64,000 bases of DNA from positions 1 to 64,000 of the forward strand of contig NZ_JACWMY010000008.1 in NCBI RefSeq assembly GCF_014773265.1. Direction: 5' to 3'. The notes beneath the pieces were generated by a model. It was not told the origin of the DNA. It searched no databases and was given only the letters and a program-made list of their open reading frames with translations. The translations under genes were made by a program, and so were the position numbers. The stretch comes from Mucilaginibacter pankratovii. Lineage in GTDB: Bacteria; Bacteroidota; Bacteroidia; Sphingobacteriales; Sphingobacteriaceae. Numbering within the stretch: position 1 is the stretch's first letter; each line of letters opens with the position of its first letter. Positions 42,538 to 51,781 of this stretch are shown piece after piece.

Positions 42538-44085
42538 ATGGCTGGTAAAAAGATCACCAATAGCTCGGGCATCGAGGTAAAGGAGGTATACACCGAACCT
42601 TCGGGCATGAACGAATTGCCGGGAGAGTTCCCGTATACCCGCGGCATCCAAAAAGATATGTACCGCGGCAAACCCTGGACCATGCGCCAGTACGCCGGCT
42701 TCTCCACCGCCGAAGAAAGCAATAAGCGTTACCATTACCTGCTCAGCCAAGGCACCATGGGCCTTTCGGTAGCGTTCGATCTGCCTACCCAAATAGGCTA
42801 CGACAGCGACCATGAACTCGCCGAAGGCGAAGTGGGCAAAGTGGGCGTGGCAATAGATTCCTTAAAAGATATGGAAGCCTTGTTTGATGGCATCCAACTA
42901 AAGGATATCACCACCAGCATGACTATCAACGCCACGGCCTCCATCCTGCTGGCCATGTACATCGCGTTAGCAAAAAAACAGGGAGCCGATCTGAAGCAGA
43001 TCTCGGGCACCATCCAAAACGATATATTAAAGGAGTACGCGGCACGGGGCACCTATATTTACCCGCCCTCACCATCCATGCGGCTCATTACCGATATTTT
43101 TGAATACTGCAGTAAAGAAGTGCCTAAGTGGAACACCATATCCATATCCGGCTACCACATCCGCGAGGCGGGCTCAACTGCCGTGCAGGAGCTGGCGTTT
43201 ACCCTCGCCAATGGCAAAACCTATTTAAAAGCCGCGCTTGATAAAGGTTTAGATATTAATGTCTTCGCCAAACGGCTGTCCTTCTTTTTCAATTGCCACA
43301 ACAATTTCTTCGAAGAGATAGCCAAGTTTAGGGCCGCCAGGCGTATGTGGGCGCATATTACTAAGGAATTGGGAGCCACTGATGCGGGTGCGCAAAAACT
43401 ACGTTTCCATACCCAAACAGGAGGCTCCACACTTACGGCCCAGCAGCCCATGAACAATATTGTGCGCGTAGGGATGCAGGCCATGGCAGCAGTGCTGGGC
43501 GGCACACAAAGCTTACACACCAACGGGTATGATGAAGCACTTTCATTGCCTACCGAAGCAGCCGCCAAAATAGCCCTGCGTACCCAGCAGATCATTGCTT
43601 TTGAAAGCGGCGTTACCGATACAGTTGACCCGCTGGCCGGCTCGTACTTTATAGAAGCTCTTACAAACGAGATAGAGACCGCCGCGCAGGTATATATTGA
43701 TAAGATAGATGCGATGGGTGGCTCGGTAAAAGCCATTGAGAACGACTACATGCAGCAGGAAATTGCAGCCGCTGCCTACCAGTATCAAAACGATATTGAG
43801 AGTGGCGAACGGGTGCTGGTTGGCGTAAATAAATTTATTCAGGCTGAGGCAGTGGCAGATAGTGTTTTCCGCGTAAATGATTCTATCAGGCGCAAACAAA
43901 CGGAGCAACTGATACGTTTAAAGGACGAAAGAAATAAAGCTGAGGTAAGCCGGGCGCTGCAAAATTTAGCAGCAGCCGCAAAAGGCACCGAAAACCTTAT
44001 GCCTTACATTTTAACCGCTGTAGAAAGCTACGCCACCTTAGGCGAAATAGCCGATACGCTCCGCGATATTTTCGGGGAATATTAA
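42538..44085 (+). CDS. methylmalonyl-CoA mutase family protein, catalytic domain only
   Basis: 515 aa, just the substrate-binding TIM-barrel domain; the ~130-aa C-terminal B12-binding domain is absent and must come from another protein. Conserved: [28 protein letters not shown], the Arg in PSMRLITDI, and the Tyr-His pair in [10 protein letters not shown]. The usual YPTM in front of YRGKPW reads QKDM here, so acyl-carboxylate contacts may differ from true methylmalonyl-CoA mutases. Small-subunit MutA or an isobutyryl/2-hydroxyisobutyryl-type mutase are alternatives. Confidence 0.82.
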   Translation: MAGKKITNSSGIEVKEVYTEPSGMNELPGEFPYTRGIQKDMYRGKPWTMRQYAGFSTAEESNKRYHYLLSQGTMGLSVAFDLPTQIGYDSDHELAEGEVGKVGVAIDSLKDMEALFDGIQLKDITTSMTINATASILLAMYIALAKKQGADLKQISGTIQNDILKEYAARGTYIYPPSPSMRLITDIFEYCSKEVPKWNTISISGYHIREAGSTAVQELAFTLANGKTYLKAALDKGLDINVFAKRLSFFFNCHNNFFEEIAKFRAARRMWAHITKELGATDAGAQKLRFHTQTGGSTLTAQQPMNNIVRVGMQAMAAVLGGTQSLHTNGYDEALSLPTEAAAKIALRTQQIIAFESGVTDTVDPLAGSYFIEALTNEIETAAQVYIDKIDAMGGSVKAIENDYMQQEIAAAAYQYQNDIESGERVLVGVNKFIQAEAVADSVFRVNDSIRRKQTEQLIRLKDERNKAEVSRALQNLAAAAKGTENLMPYILTAVESYATLGEIADTLRDIFGEY

Positions 44086-44419
44086 TAAAACATTAGCGGT
44101 TAAAATTTATTATAAGCTTAGAGCAAATTGAAGTAGGCGAGCTCCGATATTTTACAAAAAAGAGGATTCGGATTGCTGTTTAAACTTGCAAAAACGCCCA
44201 TACGAAGCGTATAGGGGCATAATGCATTTTCACTTGCGAAAGATAACATTTAATATGAATTACACATTAAAAAAAGTTAAGCTTTAGATAAATATATTTC
44301 GGAAATATTCTCAAAATATCTTTTTTAATCCGCTTTTTTTATGAATATTCGATGTTCCGAAACGGGCTAAAAAGTTGCTTGCTGGGACGCTGAAAATCAA
44401 AGAATTACTACTATCTACT
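44086..44419. other. intergenic region before dnaA, no origin signature
   Basis: 334 bp. A hairpin GCCCATACG / CGTATAGGGGC (44196-44218, with one bulged base) may end mutase transcription. No TTATCCACA-type DnaA boxes are seen, so this is unlikely to be oriC. The dnaA promoter is not clear; TATATTTC at about 44294 is a weak -7 candidate. Confidence 0.5.
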
Positions 44420-45844
44420 ATGGAAAAAACTTGTACTACCGTTTGGAATAGCTGCTTGCAGATCATCAAGGACAACATACCGGCCCAGAGTTTTAAGACC
44501 TGGTTTGAGCCGATAAAGGCCTTAAGGATGGAAGGAAGCGTGTTAACCATACAGGTACCAAGTTTATTTTTTTACGAATGGCTGGAGGAACACTATGTTG
44601 GCCTGCTGCGTAAAACGATAAAGAAGCAACTGGGTGACGAAGGAAGGCTGGAGTATAACATTGTTGTGGAGCAATCTACCAGCAAGCCGTATACCACTAA
44701 TATGCCATCCAACGGAAACGGCGCCGAATCGAAAAACCAGTCGATGCCAATACCCATTTCTATTAACAAGGACATTAAAAACCCTTTTGTTATACCGGGA
44801 TTGAAGAAACTGAATGTAGACCCTCAGCTTAACCGTAACTACACCTTCGAAAACTTTGTAGAGGGCGATTGTAACCGTTTGGCACGCTCTGCCGGTTACG
44901 CTGTTGCTGCCAAACCGGGAGGTACTTCATTTAACCCTTTAATGATATATGGCGGTGTGGGTTTGGGTAAAACCCACCTGGCACAAGCTATTGGTAACGA
45001 AATAAAACGCGCCCTGCCCGATAAGCTGGTGCTGTACGTTAGCTGCGAAAAATTTACCCAACAATTTGTTGATGCTTTAAAGCATAATAACATAAACGAT
45101 TTTGTGAATTTTTACCAGGCGATAGATGTACTCATTATGGATGATGTGCACAACTTTGCCGGCAAAGAAAAAACACAGGATTTCTTTTTCCATATCTTCA
45201 ACCACCTGCACCAAAGCGGCAAACAGCTAATCATTACATCAGATAAAGCGCCCAAGGATCTGGCCGGTTTAGAGGAGCGGTTGCTATCGCGTTTCAAATG
45301 GGGCCTTTCTGCCGATCTGCAGATCCCTGATCTGGAAACCCGTATGGCTATCCTGAAAAATAAAATTTACCAGGACGGTATCGAACTATCAAACGATGTG
45401 ATTGAATACGTTGCCCACAACATTGATAACAACGTACGTGAGCTGGAAGGCGCGATGGTATCCTTACTGGCACAATCAACCCTCAACCGCAAGGAGATAG
45501 ACCTGAACCTGGCCAAGCAGATGCTGAAGAATTTTGTAAAAAATTCGGCCAAAGAAATTTCGATGGAATACATCCAGAGCCTTGTTTGCGAGTACTTTGA
45601 AGTACCTATCGAGATGGTAAAATCGCAAACCCGCAAACGCGAGATCGTTCAGGCCCGCCAGATCTCCATGTACCTGGCCAAGGCACATACCAAAAGCTCA
45701 TTAAAATCAATTGGTAACTTCTTCGGCGGCCGCGACCACTCTACCGTTATCTACGCCTGCCAAACAGTTGAAGATTTAATTGATACCGATAAAAAATTCA
45801 AAGGCTATGTAGCCGATATACAGAAGAAACTGAAAATGTCGTAA
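44420..45844 (+). CDS. dnaA: DnaA, replication initiator
   Basis: 474 aa from ATG 44420 (MEKTCTTVWNSCLQIIKDNI); an in-frame TTG at 44375 would add a poorly conserved lead. Domain I (about 1-75), a linker rich in Ser/Asn, AAA+ domain with Walker A GGVGLGKTHLAQAIGNE, Walker B VLIMDDVHNFAG, and the C-terminal DnaA-box-binding domain with GGRDHSTVIYACQT. It melts the origin. Closed by a perfect terminator at 45866. Confidence 0.95.
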   Translation: MEKTCTTVWNSCLQIIKDNIPAQSFKTWFEPIKALRMEGSVLTIQVPSLFFYEWLEEHYVGLLRKTIKKQLGDEGRLEYNIVVEQSTSKPYTTNMPSNGNGAESKNQSMPIPISINKDIKNPFVIPGLKKLNVDPQLNRNYTFENFVEGDCNRLARSAGYAVAAKPGGTSFNPLMIYGGVGLGKTHLAQAIGNEIKRALPDKLVLYVSCEKFTQQFVDALKHNNINDFVNFYQAIDVLIMDDVHNFAGKEKTQDFFFHIFNHLHQSGKQLIITSDKAPKDLAGLEERLLSRFKWGLSADLQIPDLETRMAILKNKIYQDGIELSNDVIEYVAHNIDNNVRELEGAMVSLLAQSTLNRKEIDLNLAKQMLKNFVKNSAKEISMEYIQSLVCEYFEVPIEMVKSQTRKREIVQARQISMYLAKAHTKSSLKSIGNFFGGRDHSTVIYACQTVEDLIDTDKKFKGYVADIQKKLKMS

Positions 45845-45865
45845 TTGGCGTTAAAGATATATGGG

Positions 45866-45892
45866 AAGCCTCGCGAATGCGGGGCTTTTTTG
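45866..45892 (+). terminator. terminator after dnaA
   Basis: AAGCCTCGC (45866-45874), loop GAAT, GCGGGGCTT (45879-45887; one G-T pair) and a T run. Confidence 0.85.
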
Positions 45893-45904
45893 GTTAAAAA
45901 AAGT

Positions 45905-46585
45905 GCAGTCGCTCGGCTCCGGCCGAGTGACACACTATTATAAGGCCTCTGGCCGCCCCCCCCTTGCCTCAACTCTCGTCAACCAAAAACGGAGAGTCAG
46001 GATTTGCACTACTGTAAACATAACAGGTCTCATCGTTTACCAGCATCGCCTTCACCGGATTTTGATGGATATAATCCATTTTCTGATCAAAAACCGCCCC
46101 GGTTATTAGTTCAATAGGATAACTCGTTTTCTGCCAGAATTGATATTCGCTATTCTGGCTCGTTTTATTCGCAAAGAATTTAAATAAATAGAGCAGCCAT
46201 TCCTTTCGGCTCTCCCGTGGATTATTTTCGATATTTGCAATTAACTGTTTAGCCGTATAGCTTTTAAGGTCCCGCAGAATATCAGGCAATCTACCCTCAT
46301 CATGCGCAGCAATCAAATGTATATGACTGCTCATGATACAGTAAGCATACACTTTTAATCCCTTGTGTTTTCTGCAATACTCCATGTTACGGATAAATAA
46401 CTCGCAATATTCGTTCCGGGTAAAAACATCTACCCAGCCAACAACAGGCATAGTTATAAAAAACGGGCGGTCGGTGTTTGCTTTTCTTAATTCGGACATT
46501 AAAACTAAGATAAATATTTGCCCTTAAATTGAGGCGGCCGGAGGCCTATTAATAATAGTCACTCGGCCGGAGCCGAGCGACTGCG
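45905..46585. mobile_element. REP-flanked RAYT element (REPtron-like)
   Basis: The left arm 45905-45972 begins GCAGTCGCTCGGCTCCGGCC and carries GGCCTCTGGCCGCC; the right arm 46529-46585 is the inverted copy (TTGAGGCGGCCGGAGGCC ... GGCCGGAGCCGAGCGACTGC). Each arm contains two small perfect hairpins (CGGCTCCGGCCG type), the form of REP sequences. A RAYT gene sits between them. The left arm has a run of extra Cs, and no obvious target duplication is seen. Confidence 0.8.
45969..46499 (-). CDS. REP-associated tyrosine transposase (RAYT, Y1_Tnp)
   Basis: 176 aa single-domain HUH transposase of the IS200/RAYT family. The metal-binding HUH is SSHIHLIAA (about 55-63) and the catalytic Tyr is in DYIHQNPVKAMLV (about 142-154), a Y-x-x-N-P pattern typical of RAYTs. 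RAYTs recognise and process the REP hairpins of their own element. Here it is framed by matching inverted REPs, so the pair is probably functional. Start at 46499, ATG. Confidence 0.88.
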   Translation of the reverse strand: MSELRKANTDRPFFITMPVVGWVDVFTRNEYCELFIRNMEYCRKHKGLKVYAYCIMSSHIHLIAAHDEGRLPDILRDLKSYTAKQLIANIENNPRESRKEWLLYLFKFFANKTSQNSEYQFWQKTSYPIELITGAVFDQKMDYIHQNPVKAMLVNDETCYVYSSANPDSPFLVDES

Positions 46586-46647
46586 CTGTTTGGTGGATTA
46601 TTTAAAGAAAAAAACTTTTCTTAAATTGCCTTCACAATCCAGCCATC

Positions 46648-47106
46648 ATGAAAAAAGCCATACTCCTCCTTGCCATCACCTGCTTTTCTACTACTGCCTT
46701 TTGCCAAAACACCGACAAGGACGATATCAAAAAAGCCATCAACACCATGTTCGATGCTATGCGCAAAGGTGATAGCACCATGCTAAAATCTGTTTTTGCA
46801 GACGGGCTGGCATTCCAGGGTGTACATACCAAAGCGGACGGTACCAATATACTGGAGAACGAAAAACCCGACGGTTTTATAAAAGCAGTAGGCACTCCGC
46901 ATAAAGAAGTATGGGATGAGCGTATTACCTATGGTGATATAAAAGTGGACGGCCCCCTTGCCAGTGTGTGGACGCCCTATAAATTTTATCGTGGCCCGGT
47001 GTTCAGCCATTGCGGGGTAAACTTTTTCCAGCTGATGAAAACCACCACGGGCTGGAAGATCGTGTACATCATAGATACCCGAAGGAAAGACAATTGCCCG
47101 GAGTAA
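46648..47106 (+). CDS. secreted NTF2-like protein
   Basis: 152 aa with a signal peptide (MKKAILLLAITCFSTTAFCQ). The body IKKAINTMFDAMRKGDSTMLKSVFADGLAFQGV and ASVWTPYKFYRGPVFSHCGVNFFQLMKTTTGWKIVYIIDTRR follow the NTF2-like/DUF4440 pattern of a cone-shaped fold that binds small ligands. Ligand unknown. It lies right after the RAYT element. Confidence 0.8.
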   Translation: MKKAILLLAITCFSTTAFCQNTDKDDIKKAINTMFDAMRKGDSTMLKSVFADGLAFQGVHTKADGTNILENEKPDGFIKAVGTPHKEVWDERITYGDIKVDGPLASVWTPYKFYRGPVFSHCGVNFFQLMKTTTGWKIVYIIDTRRKDNCPE

Positions 47107-47185
47107 TTTAAGGCTGAAGCAGAAAGTCTTAGGTTAAAATCTTCACCACTTAAAAACTATCGACCTGAGACTTTCGGCTTAAGAC

Positions 47186-47917
47186 TCAAGACTTCTCTAT
47201 CAGCTTATAAAATGCATCCCTGTAGCTATCCCCTACGGGGATTATTGTTTCACCTATAAAAATACGGCTGCGCTCGATGTACGTGATATGCTTTAGGGCT
47301 ACAATGAATGATTTATGCACCCGCACAAAATCCTGCACGGGCAGTTGCTCGGCTATCCGTTTTAGTGTTTGCAGGCTCATAATGCGCTCGGTGGAAGTTT
47401 GCATGCTGATATAATTCTGCAGGCCTTCTATGTACAAAATATCATCCAGGTTTACCCGCTGTATACGATGTTCGGTTTTTACAAAAAGATAATTGGCGGT
47501 ATTGGCTTGCTGCAAATTGCCCGGGCTGAACAGATGTGCTGCTTTTCCGTTTTCGGAAATCATTAGCACCTGCGCTGCTTTTTCCGCCGCGCGGTAAAAT
47601 CTGTCAAATGCAATAGGCTTCAGCAAGTAATCTACCACATCGTGTTCATAACCATCCAGCGCATATTCGCTGTAGGCGGTGGTCAAAACAACTTTGCATT
47701 GCCTGCCTGCTATTTTAATAAACTGTAATCCGTTTAACTGGGGCATTTGAATATCCAGAAACACCAGGTCAATATTTTGTTCGCGAACGATGCTCAATCC
47801 CTCTACCGGGTTGGTGGTAGTAGCAACCAATTTGAGGAAGGGGACTTTTCCTATATAATCCGCAAGGATATCTATGGCAAGCGGCTTATCATCAATTACC
47901 AAACAGTTCAGCTCCAT
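47186..47917 (-). CDS. LytTR-type response regulator
   Basis: 243 aa. REC domain (about 1-120): NCLVIDDKP, phospho-acceptor Asp in DLVFLDIQMPQLNGL (about 54), VLTTAYSEYALDGYEHDVVDYLLKP with Thr and Lys of the switch. The LytTR DNA-binding domain (about 140-240) has FVRVHKSFIVALKHITYIERS. It regulates genes in response to the sensor upstream, which it overlaps by 10 bp. Binding sites are not identified. Confidence 0.9.
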   Translation of the reverse strand: MELNCLVIDDKPLAIDILADYIGKVPFLKLVATTTNPVEGLSIVREQNIDLVFLDIQMPQLNGLQFIKIAGRQCKVVLTTAYSEYALDGYEHDVVDYLLKPIAFDRFYRAAEKAAQVLMISENGKAAHLFSPGNLQQANTANYLFVKTEHRIQRVNLDDILYIEGLQNYISMQTSTERIMSLQTLKRIAEQLPVQDFVRVHKSFIVALKHITYIERSRIFIGETIIPVGDSYRDAFYKLIEKS

Positions 47918-48975
47918 TCGTTCTGTTTCAAAATTAAATTCACTTCGTAAAAGTCGGCACTATCGCTTACGGTTAACTGATGCCTGTCGGGATAGATCAG
48001 TTGCAAACGGCGCTGCACATTACTAAGGCCTATACCGCCCCTGATATCCTTAAGGCCTTTATTCTTTTTGTTACGCACATTAAAAATAATACCCAGGTTA
48101 TCGGCATGCAGGTATATTTCAACCGGGCTCGCTGGTTCATTCAGCACACCATGTTTAAAGGCGTTTTCTACAAATGCGATAAACAGCAGAGACGCTACCG
48201 GCTGATCGCCAATATACCCCTCTTGCGTAAAATTGATATAAGCCACACCTTTTGCACCTATCCGCTGCAATGCTATGGCGTTTTCCAGGTACTCCACTTC
48301 CCGGTTAAGTGGCATAAAATCTTCATTCCCGTCGCGCAGCATATACCGCAGCATTACCGATAATTTCAAGAGTGCTTCCGGCGCCTGATCCGATTTTTGA
48401 TACGTAAGCGCATAAATGTCGTTAATGGTGTTAAACAAAAAATGGGGATTCACCTGCGAGCGCAGAAACGCCAGTTCGGTAGACAGCTTTTCTTTTTGCA
48501 GTTCCTGGTGGCGGCGATTGTTCTTATACCAGTTTTCGGCAAAAAAGTACGCCATCCCGTACATAAAGTTACCCGGGAAATAATACAGCACAATATTGCT
48601 GATGTACCGCTTTGCGGGCCAGGGGTGCCCCATATAATTATCAAAACCCAGTACCGGTAAAAAGAAGCCGTACTCCAGCGCATACCGTAGTAAAATGACC
48701 AAAGCCATGCAGAGTATCATGAAGACAATCCCCTGTACATACCTTTTATGTACAAAAAACTGAGGGGCTATAAATAAGTAACTGCCATAAAAGCAACTAA
48801 TGAGAATAAGCGTGTACCCAAATTCTATCAGTAAATATTTAAAGTATAATACAGCATCCGGTGCAGTGTGTTTATACGAGAAAAAGTTATTGGCAAGAAA
48901 CTTTGGGACTGAGTTGCTGATGATAAACACCGCCCAAAATGCAACATGTAAAAGTATAATATACTTTTTCTTCAT
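47908..48975 (-). CDS. LytS-type sensor histidine kinase
   Basis: 355 aa. About four membrane segments in the first 150 residues, then the His_kinase domain with the phospho-acceptor motif RSQVNPHFLFNTINDIYAL (about 175-193) and GIGLSNVQRRL in the ATP-binding part. It pairs with the LytTR regulator in the same operon. Signal unknown. Its 5' gap holds TATATTTA (48980-48987, minus strand), a weak -7 box. Confidence 0.9.
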   Translation of the reverse strand: MKKKYIILLHVAFWAVFIISNSVPKFLANNFFSYKHTAPDAVLYFKYLLIEFGYTLILISCFYGSYLFIAPQFFVHKRYVQGIVFMILCMALVILLRYALEYGFFLPVLGFDNYMGHPWPAKRYISNIVLYYFPGNFMYGMAYFFAENWYKNNRRHQELQKEKLSTELAFLRSQVNPHFLFNTINDIYALTYQKSDQAPEALLKLSVMLRYMLRDGNEDFMPLNREVEYLENAIALQRIGAKGVAYINFTQEGYIGDQPVASLLFIAFVENAFKHGVLNEPASPVEIYLHADNLGIIFNVRNKKNKGLKDIRGGIGLSNVQRRLQLIYPDRHQLTVSDSADFYEVNLILKQNEWS

Positions 48976-49176
48976 TGGGTAAATATAGATGGATGGGCCG
49001 GAGTTTTAAACAGCAATATACCAAGGCACCATTATTAATGACGAATATGTGCTTTTGCTTGATGAATCCATTTAGGCCCGTTTTTGCAGATTCATCAATA
49101 AATTATGGGGGTTGGTCAACTGTAGTTGTGGCAGCGCCTGTTGCTGCGGATACTTGCCTCAATCAATCACAAAAAC

Positions 49177-50235
49177 ATGAAAAGATCAATAACTATTTGC
49201 CTGTTATTACTGCTGCCGATGCTTGCCGTTTGTCAGGAAAAACTTACTGTAAAAGTTCACCCCGGCGTGGAACTGTTTACCATTATACAAATACTGGCCG
49301 AAAAATATCCCCAGCCAAACCCATCAGCTTATAGCAAGGAAGCGCTGGCCTATTTCGATCAGTATAAGAACCATCCGGCGGTACAGAAAGTTAAATCGTT
49401 CGGCAATACTTATACAGATCTGGTAGAACTCGGCTGGTGCATGAGCGATTTCCCAAACATTAAAATTTATGAACCAACAGGGGAGATAAACTGGTATAAA
49501 ATGTACGGCAAAGAAAACGTGCTGGAATACCTGAAACTTTGTCGCGATTTTTTTAACGACAGCAAATTCTGGGAGTTTTACCAGCAGCATTTACCCCGTT
49601 ATACTGCATGGGGCGAACAGATGAAGCACAAGCTTGATTCGGTACAATACATTAAAAACCTGCAGGATTTTTACAGATACAATGCGGATGTAAAATGGTA
49701 CATCTGTGTAGACCCGCTAAACAGCTGGGGATCGCACGCCATCATGACCAAAGCCATCAACCCGCAATTTGCCGATCTGCTGGTTTACAATACCGGTTAC
49801 TTTACCCGTGGCGGAAAAGCCGATGCCGACCCCGTTTTTGAATTCAAAGATTTTGAAAACCTGGTTTGGCACGAAGGCAGCCATGTGTACGTCAATGGCT
49901 TGTTAAACGATCATGCGAAAGAGATTGAGGCCTTGGATTACCTTTTCAATAAAGATGACGACGGCCAGAAGCGGAACAACATTACCACATGGCGTTATTG
50001 CTTCGACGAAACGCTGGTACGTTCCATTACTGCCGCATTGTACAAAAAATACCGCACTGAACGGCTTTACAAACGCCAGTTGGCCAAAGAAACCCTTAGC
50101 GATTTTATTTATGTAGATGAACTCGCCCCGTTTATTTACGACAAGTACATCAACAGCACCAGGTACAAAAACTTCACAGAGTTTTTCCCGCAGATATTAA
50201 AGTTCCTTGCAGAAAAACACCCCAAAGTTAAATAA
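49177..50235 (+). CDS. DUF4932-like secreted putative metalloprotease
   Basis: 352 aa from ATG 49177 (MKRSITICLLLLLPMLAVCQ, a signal peptide); an upstream in-frame ATG would precede it with unconserved residues. An HExxH motif (VWHEGSHVYVNGLL, about 248-261) followed by a distant Glu/Asp suggests zinc peptidase activity. The FDETLVRSITAALY segment could supply the third ligand. The family name DUF4932 is recalled, not verified; activity is inference. Upstream lies the divergent sensor kinase. Confidence 0.7.
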   Translation: MKRSITICLLLLLPMLAVCQEKLTVKVHPGVELFTIIQILAEKYPQPNPSAYSKEALAYFDQYKNHPAVQKVKSFGNTYTDLVELGWCMSDFPNIKIYEPTGEINWYKMYGKENVLEYLKLCRDFFNDSKFWEFYQQHLPRYTAWGEQMKHKLDSVQYIKNLQDFYRYNADVKWYICVDPLNSWGSHAIMTKAINPQFADLLVYNTGYFTRGGKADADPVFEFKDFENLVWHEGSHVYVNGLLNDHAKEIEALDYLFNKDDDGQKRNNITTWRYCFDETLVRSITAALYKKYRTERLYKRQLAKETLSDFIYVDELAPFIYDKYINSTRYKNFTEFFPQILKFLAEKHPKVK

Positions 50236-50251
50236 GAACCCATCCTTGCTC

Positions 50252-50286
50252 GCCGGGCCTGCTATACAATACATAACAGGCCCGGC
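50252..50286 (+). terminator. hairpin after the DUF4932-like gene
   Basis: GCCGGGCCTG (50252-50261) pairs with CAGGCCCGGC (50277-50286), with a 15-base loop. No T run follows, so it may end transcription with Rho or only stabilise the mRNA. Confidence 0.5.
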
Positions 50287-50389
50287 TGTCTGTAATAATA
50301 TTAAGCGCTCTAAATCCTCTATCTACTAACCCCTGGGCACTACTCTCCATCCTCTCCTTCTGTAACATTTTAAATATCAGCCCGCAATA

Positions 50390-50629
50390 GGGTTACTATT
50401 TGCTGATGACAGGTATCAATACTAAATCATCACGAAACCCAAACTCCTGCTTTATCGATTTTAATTTTAAGAAGCCTTACTACCCTGTTCACAGGCACCA
50501 TCAATAGCCGCCGGCACATTTAGCCGGGGGCTTTCGGTATTATTTAACTATTTGATAATCAATTTATTATATAAATAAAAACAGGAGATAATGGGTTACT
50601 ATTTCATGGTTCGGGGTATCAATACTAAA
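50390..50629 (+). repeat. imperfect direct repeat upstream of the DUF4349 gene
   Basis: GGGTTACTATTT ... GGTATCAATACTAAA occurs at 50390-50426 and again at 50593-50629, 203 bp apart, the second copy running into the DUF4349 leader. The rest of 50287-50641 is A/T-rich and shows no gene. Confidence 0.6.
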
Positions 50630-50641
50630 CCGATTATCATC

Positions 50642-51532
50642 ATGAAAACAAAAATTTTATTTGTGCTTGCAGCCGTGGCTTTGCTGGCTGCCTGTAAAGG
50701 AAAAAACGGAAGTTATGAATATGCCAACACCGATAAACGTGCGTCGGCGGCTGACACCGTTGGCATAGCTACCGATACCACATTAGAAGGCCCGGCTAAA
50801 CTGGTAAAAACTGCCGACATGACCTTTAAGGTAAAAAACGTGCAAAAAACCGGGGATTCGGTATCGGCACTTACTAACCGGTATGGCGGCATGGTGATGC
50901 ACCACCAAATGAGCTCGAACATTGTAAACAGCCAGGACATCCGGGTGAGCGACGACTCGGTGATGCATGTTTCTGCCTTTAATACCAATGCCGATATGAC
51001 GGTGAAGATCCCGTCAGACAAATTGGAGGATTTTATGGTAAAGGTAAGCCATATGGGCATGTACATTACATCGCGCCAGATGGATATTGCGGATAAATCG
51101 CTCGATTACCTTTCAGAAAAAATGAAATTAAATAACCGCAGGGAGTTGATTGCCCAGCAAAAAAGCGGTAAGATCAAAATAAAAAACCCGGAAGCTGTTC
51201 TTTGGCTAAAAGACGACCTGGTTGACGGTCAAATAAATAATCAGCGCATTGATGCCGCCGTAAAATACAGCAACATCAGCCTGAATTTTTACCAGAGCAA
51301 TACTATTGTTAAAGAAATGGTTGCTAATGACGATCCTTCAAGCTACCAACTGCCATTCTTTAAACGCCTGGGTATGGCCATCGTAAACGGTTGGCTGATG
51401 TTTACCGAACTGATACTTGGATTGGCTAATTTATGGGTATTTATATTGGCAGGTATTGGTTTATGGATGGTATATAGGGTTTACAGGAAGAGATTTGTGG
51501 TGGTGGCGCAAACAACTAATGCGACGATTTAG
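50642..51532 (+). CDS. DUF4349 lipoprotein
   Basis: 296 aa from ATG 50642 (MKTKILFVLAAVALLAACKG; lipobox LAAC). A further in-frame ATG at 50591 is rejected because it falls in the direct repeat. The body LVKTADMTFKVKNVQKTGDSVSALTNRYGGMV is the DUF4349 domain with a coiled central helix (about 160-200), and a C-terminal membrane helix (VFILAGIGLWMVYRVYRKR). Role unknown. Confidence 0.8.
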   Translation: MKTKILFVLAAVALLAACKGKNGSYEYANTDKRASAADTVGIATDTTLEGPAKLVKTADMTFKVKNVQKTGDSVSALTNRYGGMVMHHQMSSNIVNSQDIRVSDDSVMHVSAFNTNADMTVKIPSDKLEDFMVKVSHMGMYITSRQMDIADKSLDYLSEKMKLNNRRELIAQQKSGKIKIKNPEAVLWLKDDLVDGQINNQRIDAAVKYSNISLNFYQSNTIVKEMVANDDPSSYQLPFFKRLGMAIVNGWLMFTELILGLANLWVFILAGIGLWMVYRVYRKRFVVVAQTTNATI

Positions 51533-51542
51533 CCCACATCAT

Positions 51543-51711
51543 CGTCTTTGCGAGCGATAGCGTGGCAATCATCTGCAGGCAGAGCGGGCTATAAGGCAGC
51601 CTGTTTCTAACCCCCGCGTCATTGCGAGGAACGAAGCAATCTCCCGATAAGCAGGGCGGACTTGCACAGCGGCTTGTCCAACGTAGAGATTGCTTCGTTC
51701 CTCGCAATGAC
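51543..51711. repeat. palindromic repeat, GTCATTGCGAGG family (copy 4 plus a half copy)
   Basis: A half element (CTTTGCGAGCGATAGCGTGG from 51545) is followed by a full 94-bp element GTCATTGCGAGGAACGAAGC ... TTCGTTCCTCGCAATGAC (51618-51711). Non-coding, between the DUF4349 gene and ettA. Confidence 0.75.
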
Positions 51712-51781
51712 GATGGAATTAAAAAAGGGAAACCCGGCTTTGGCCAGGCTTCCCTTTTCCTATAAAGTCCTGCCTCTAAAC

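Noticed and set aside
44086-44419. Origin of replication next to dnaA
   Set aside because: No TTATCCACA-type boxes are seen, and the sequence has only a terminator-like hairpin.
44375-44419. TTG start extending dnaA upstream
   Set aside because: The added residues (MLAGTLKIKELLLST) are not part of conserved DnaA domain I, and ATG 44420 matches homologues.
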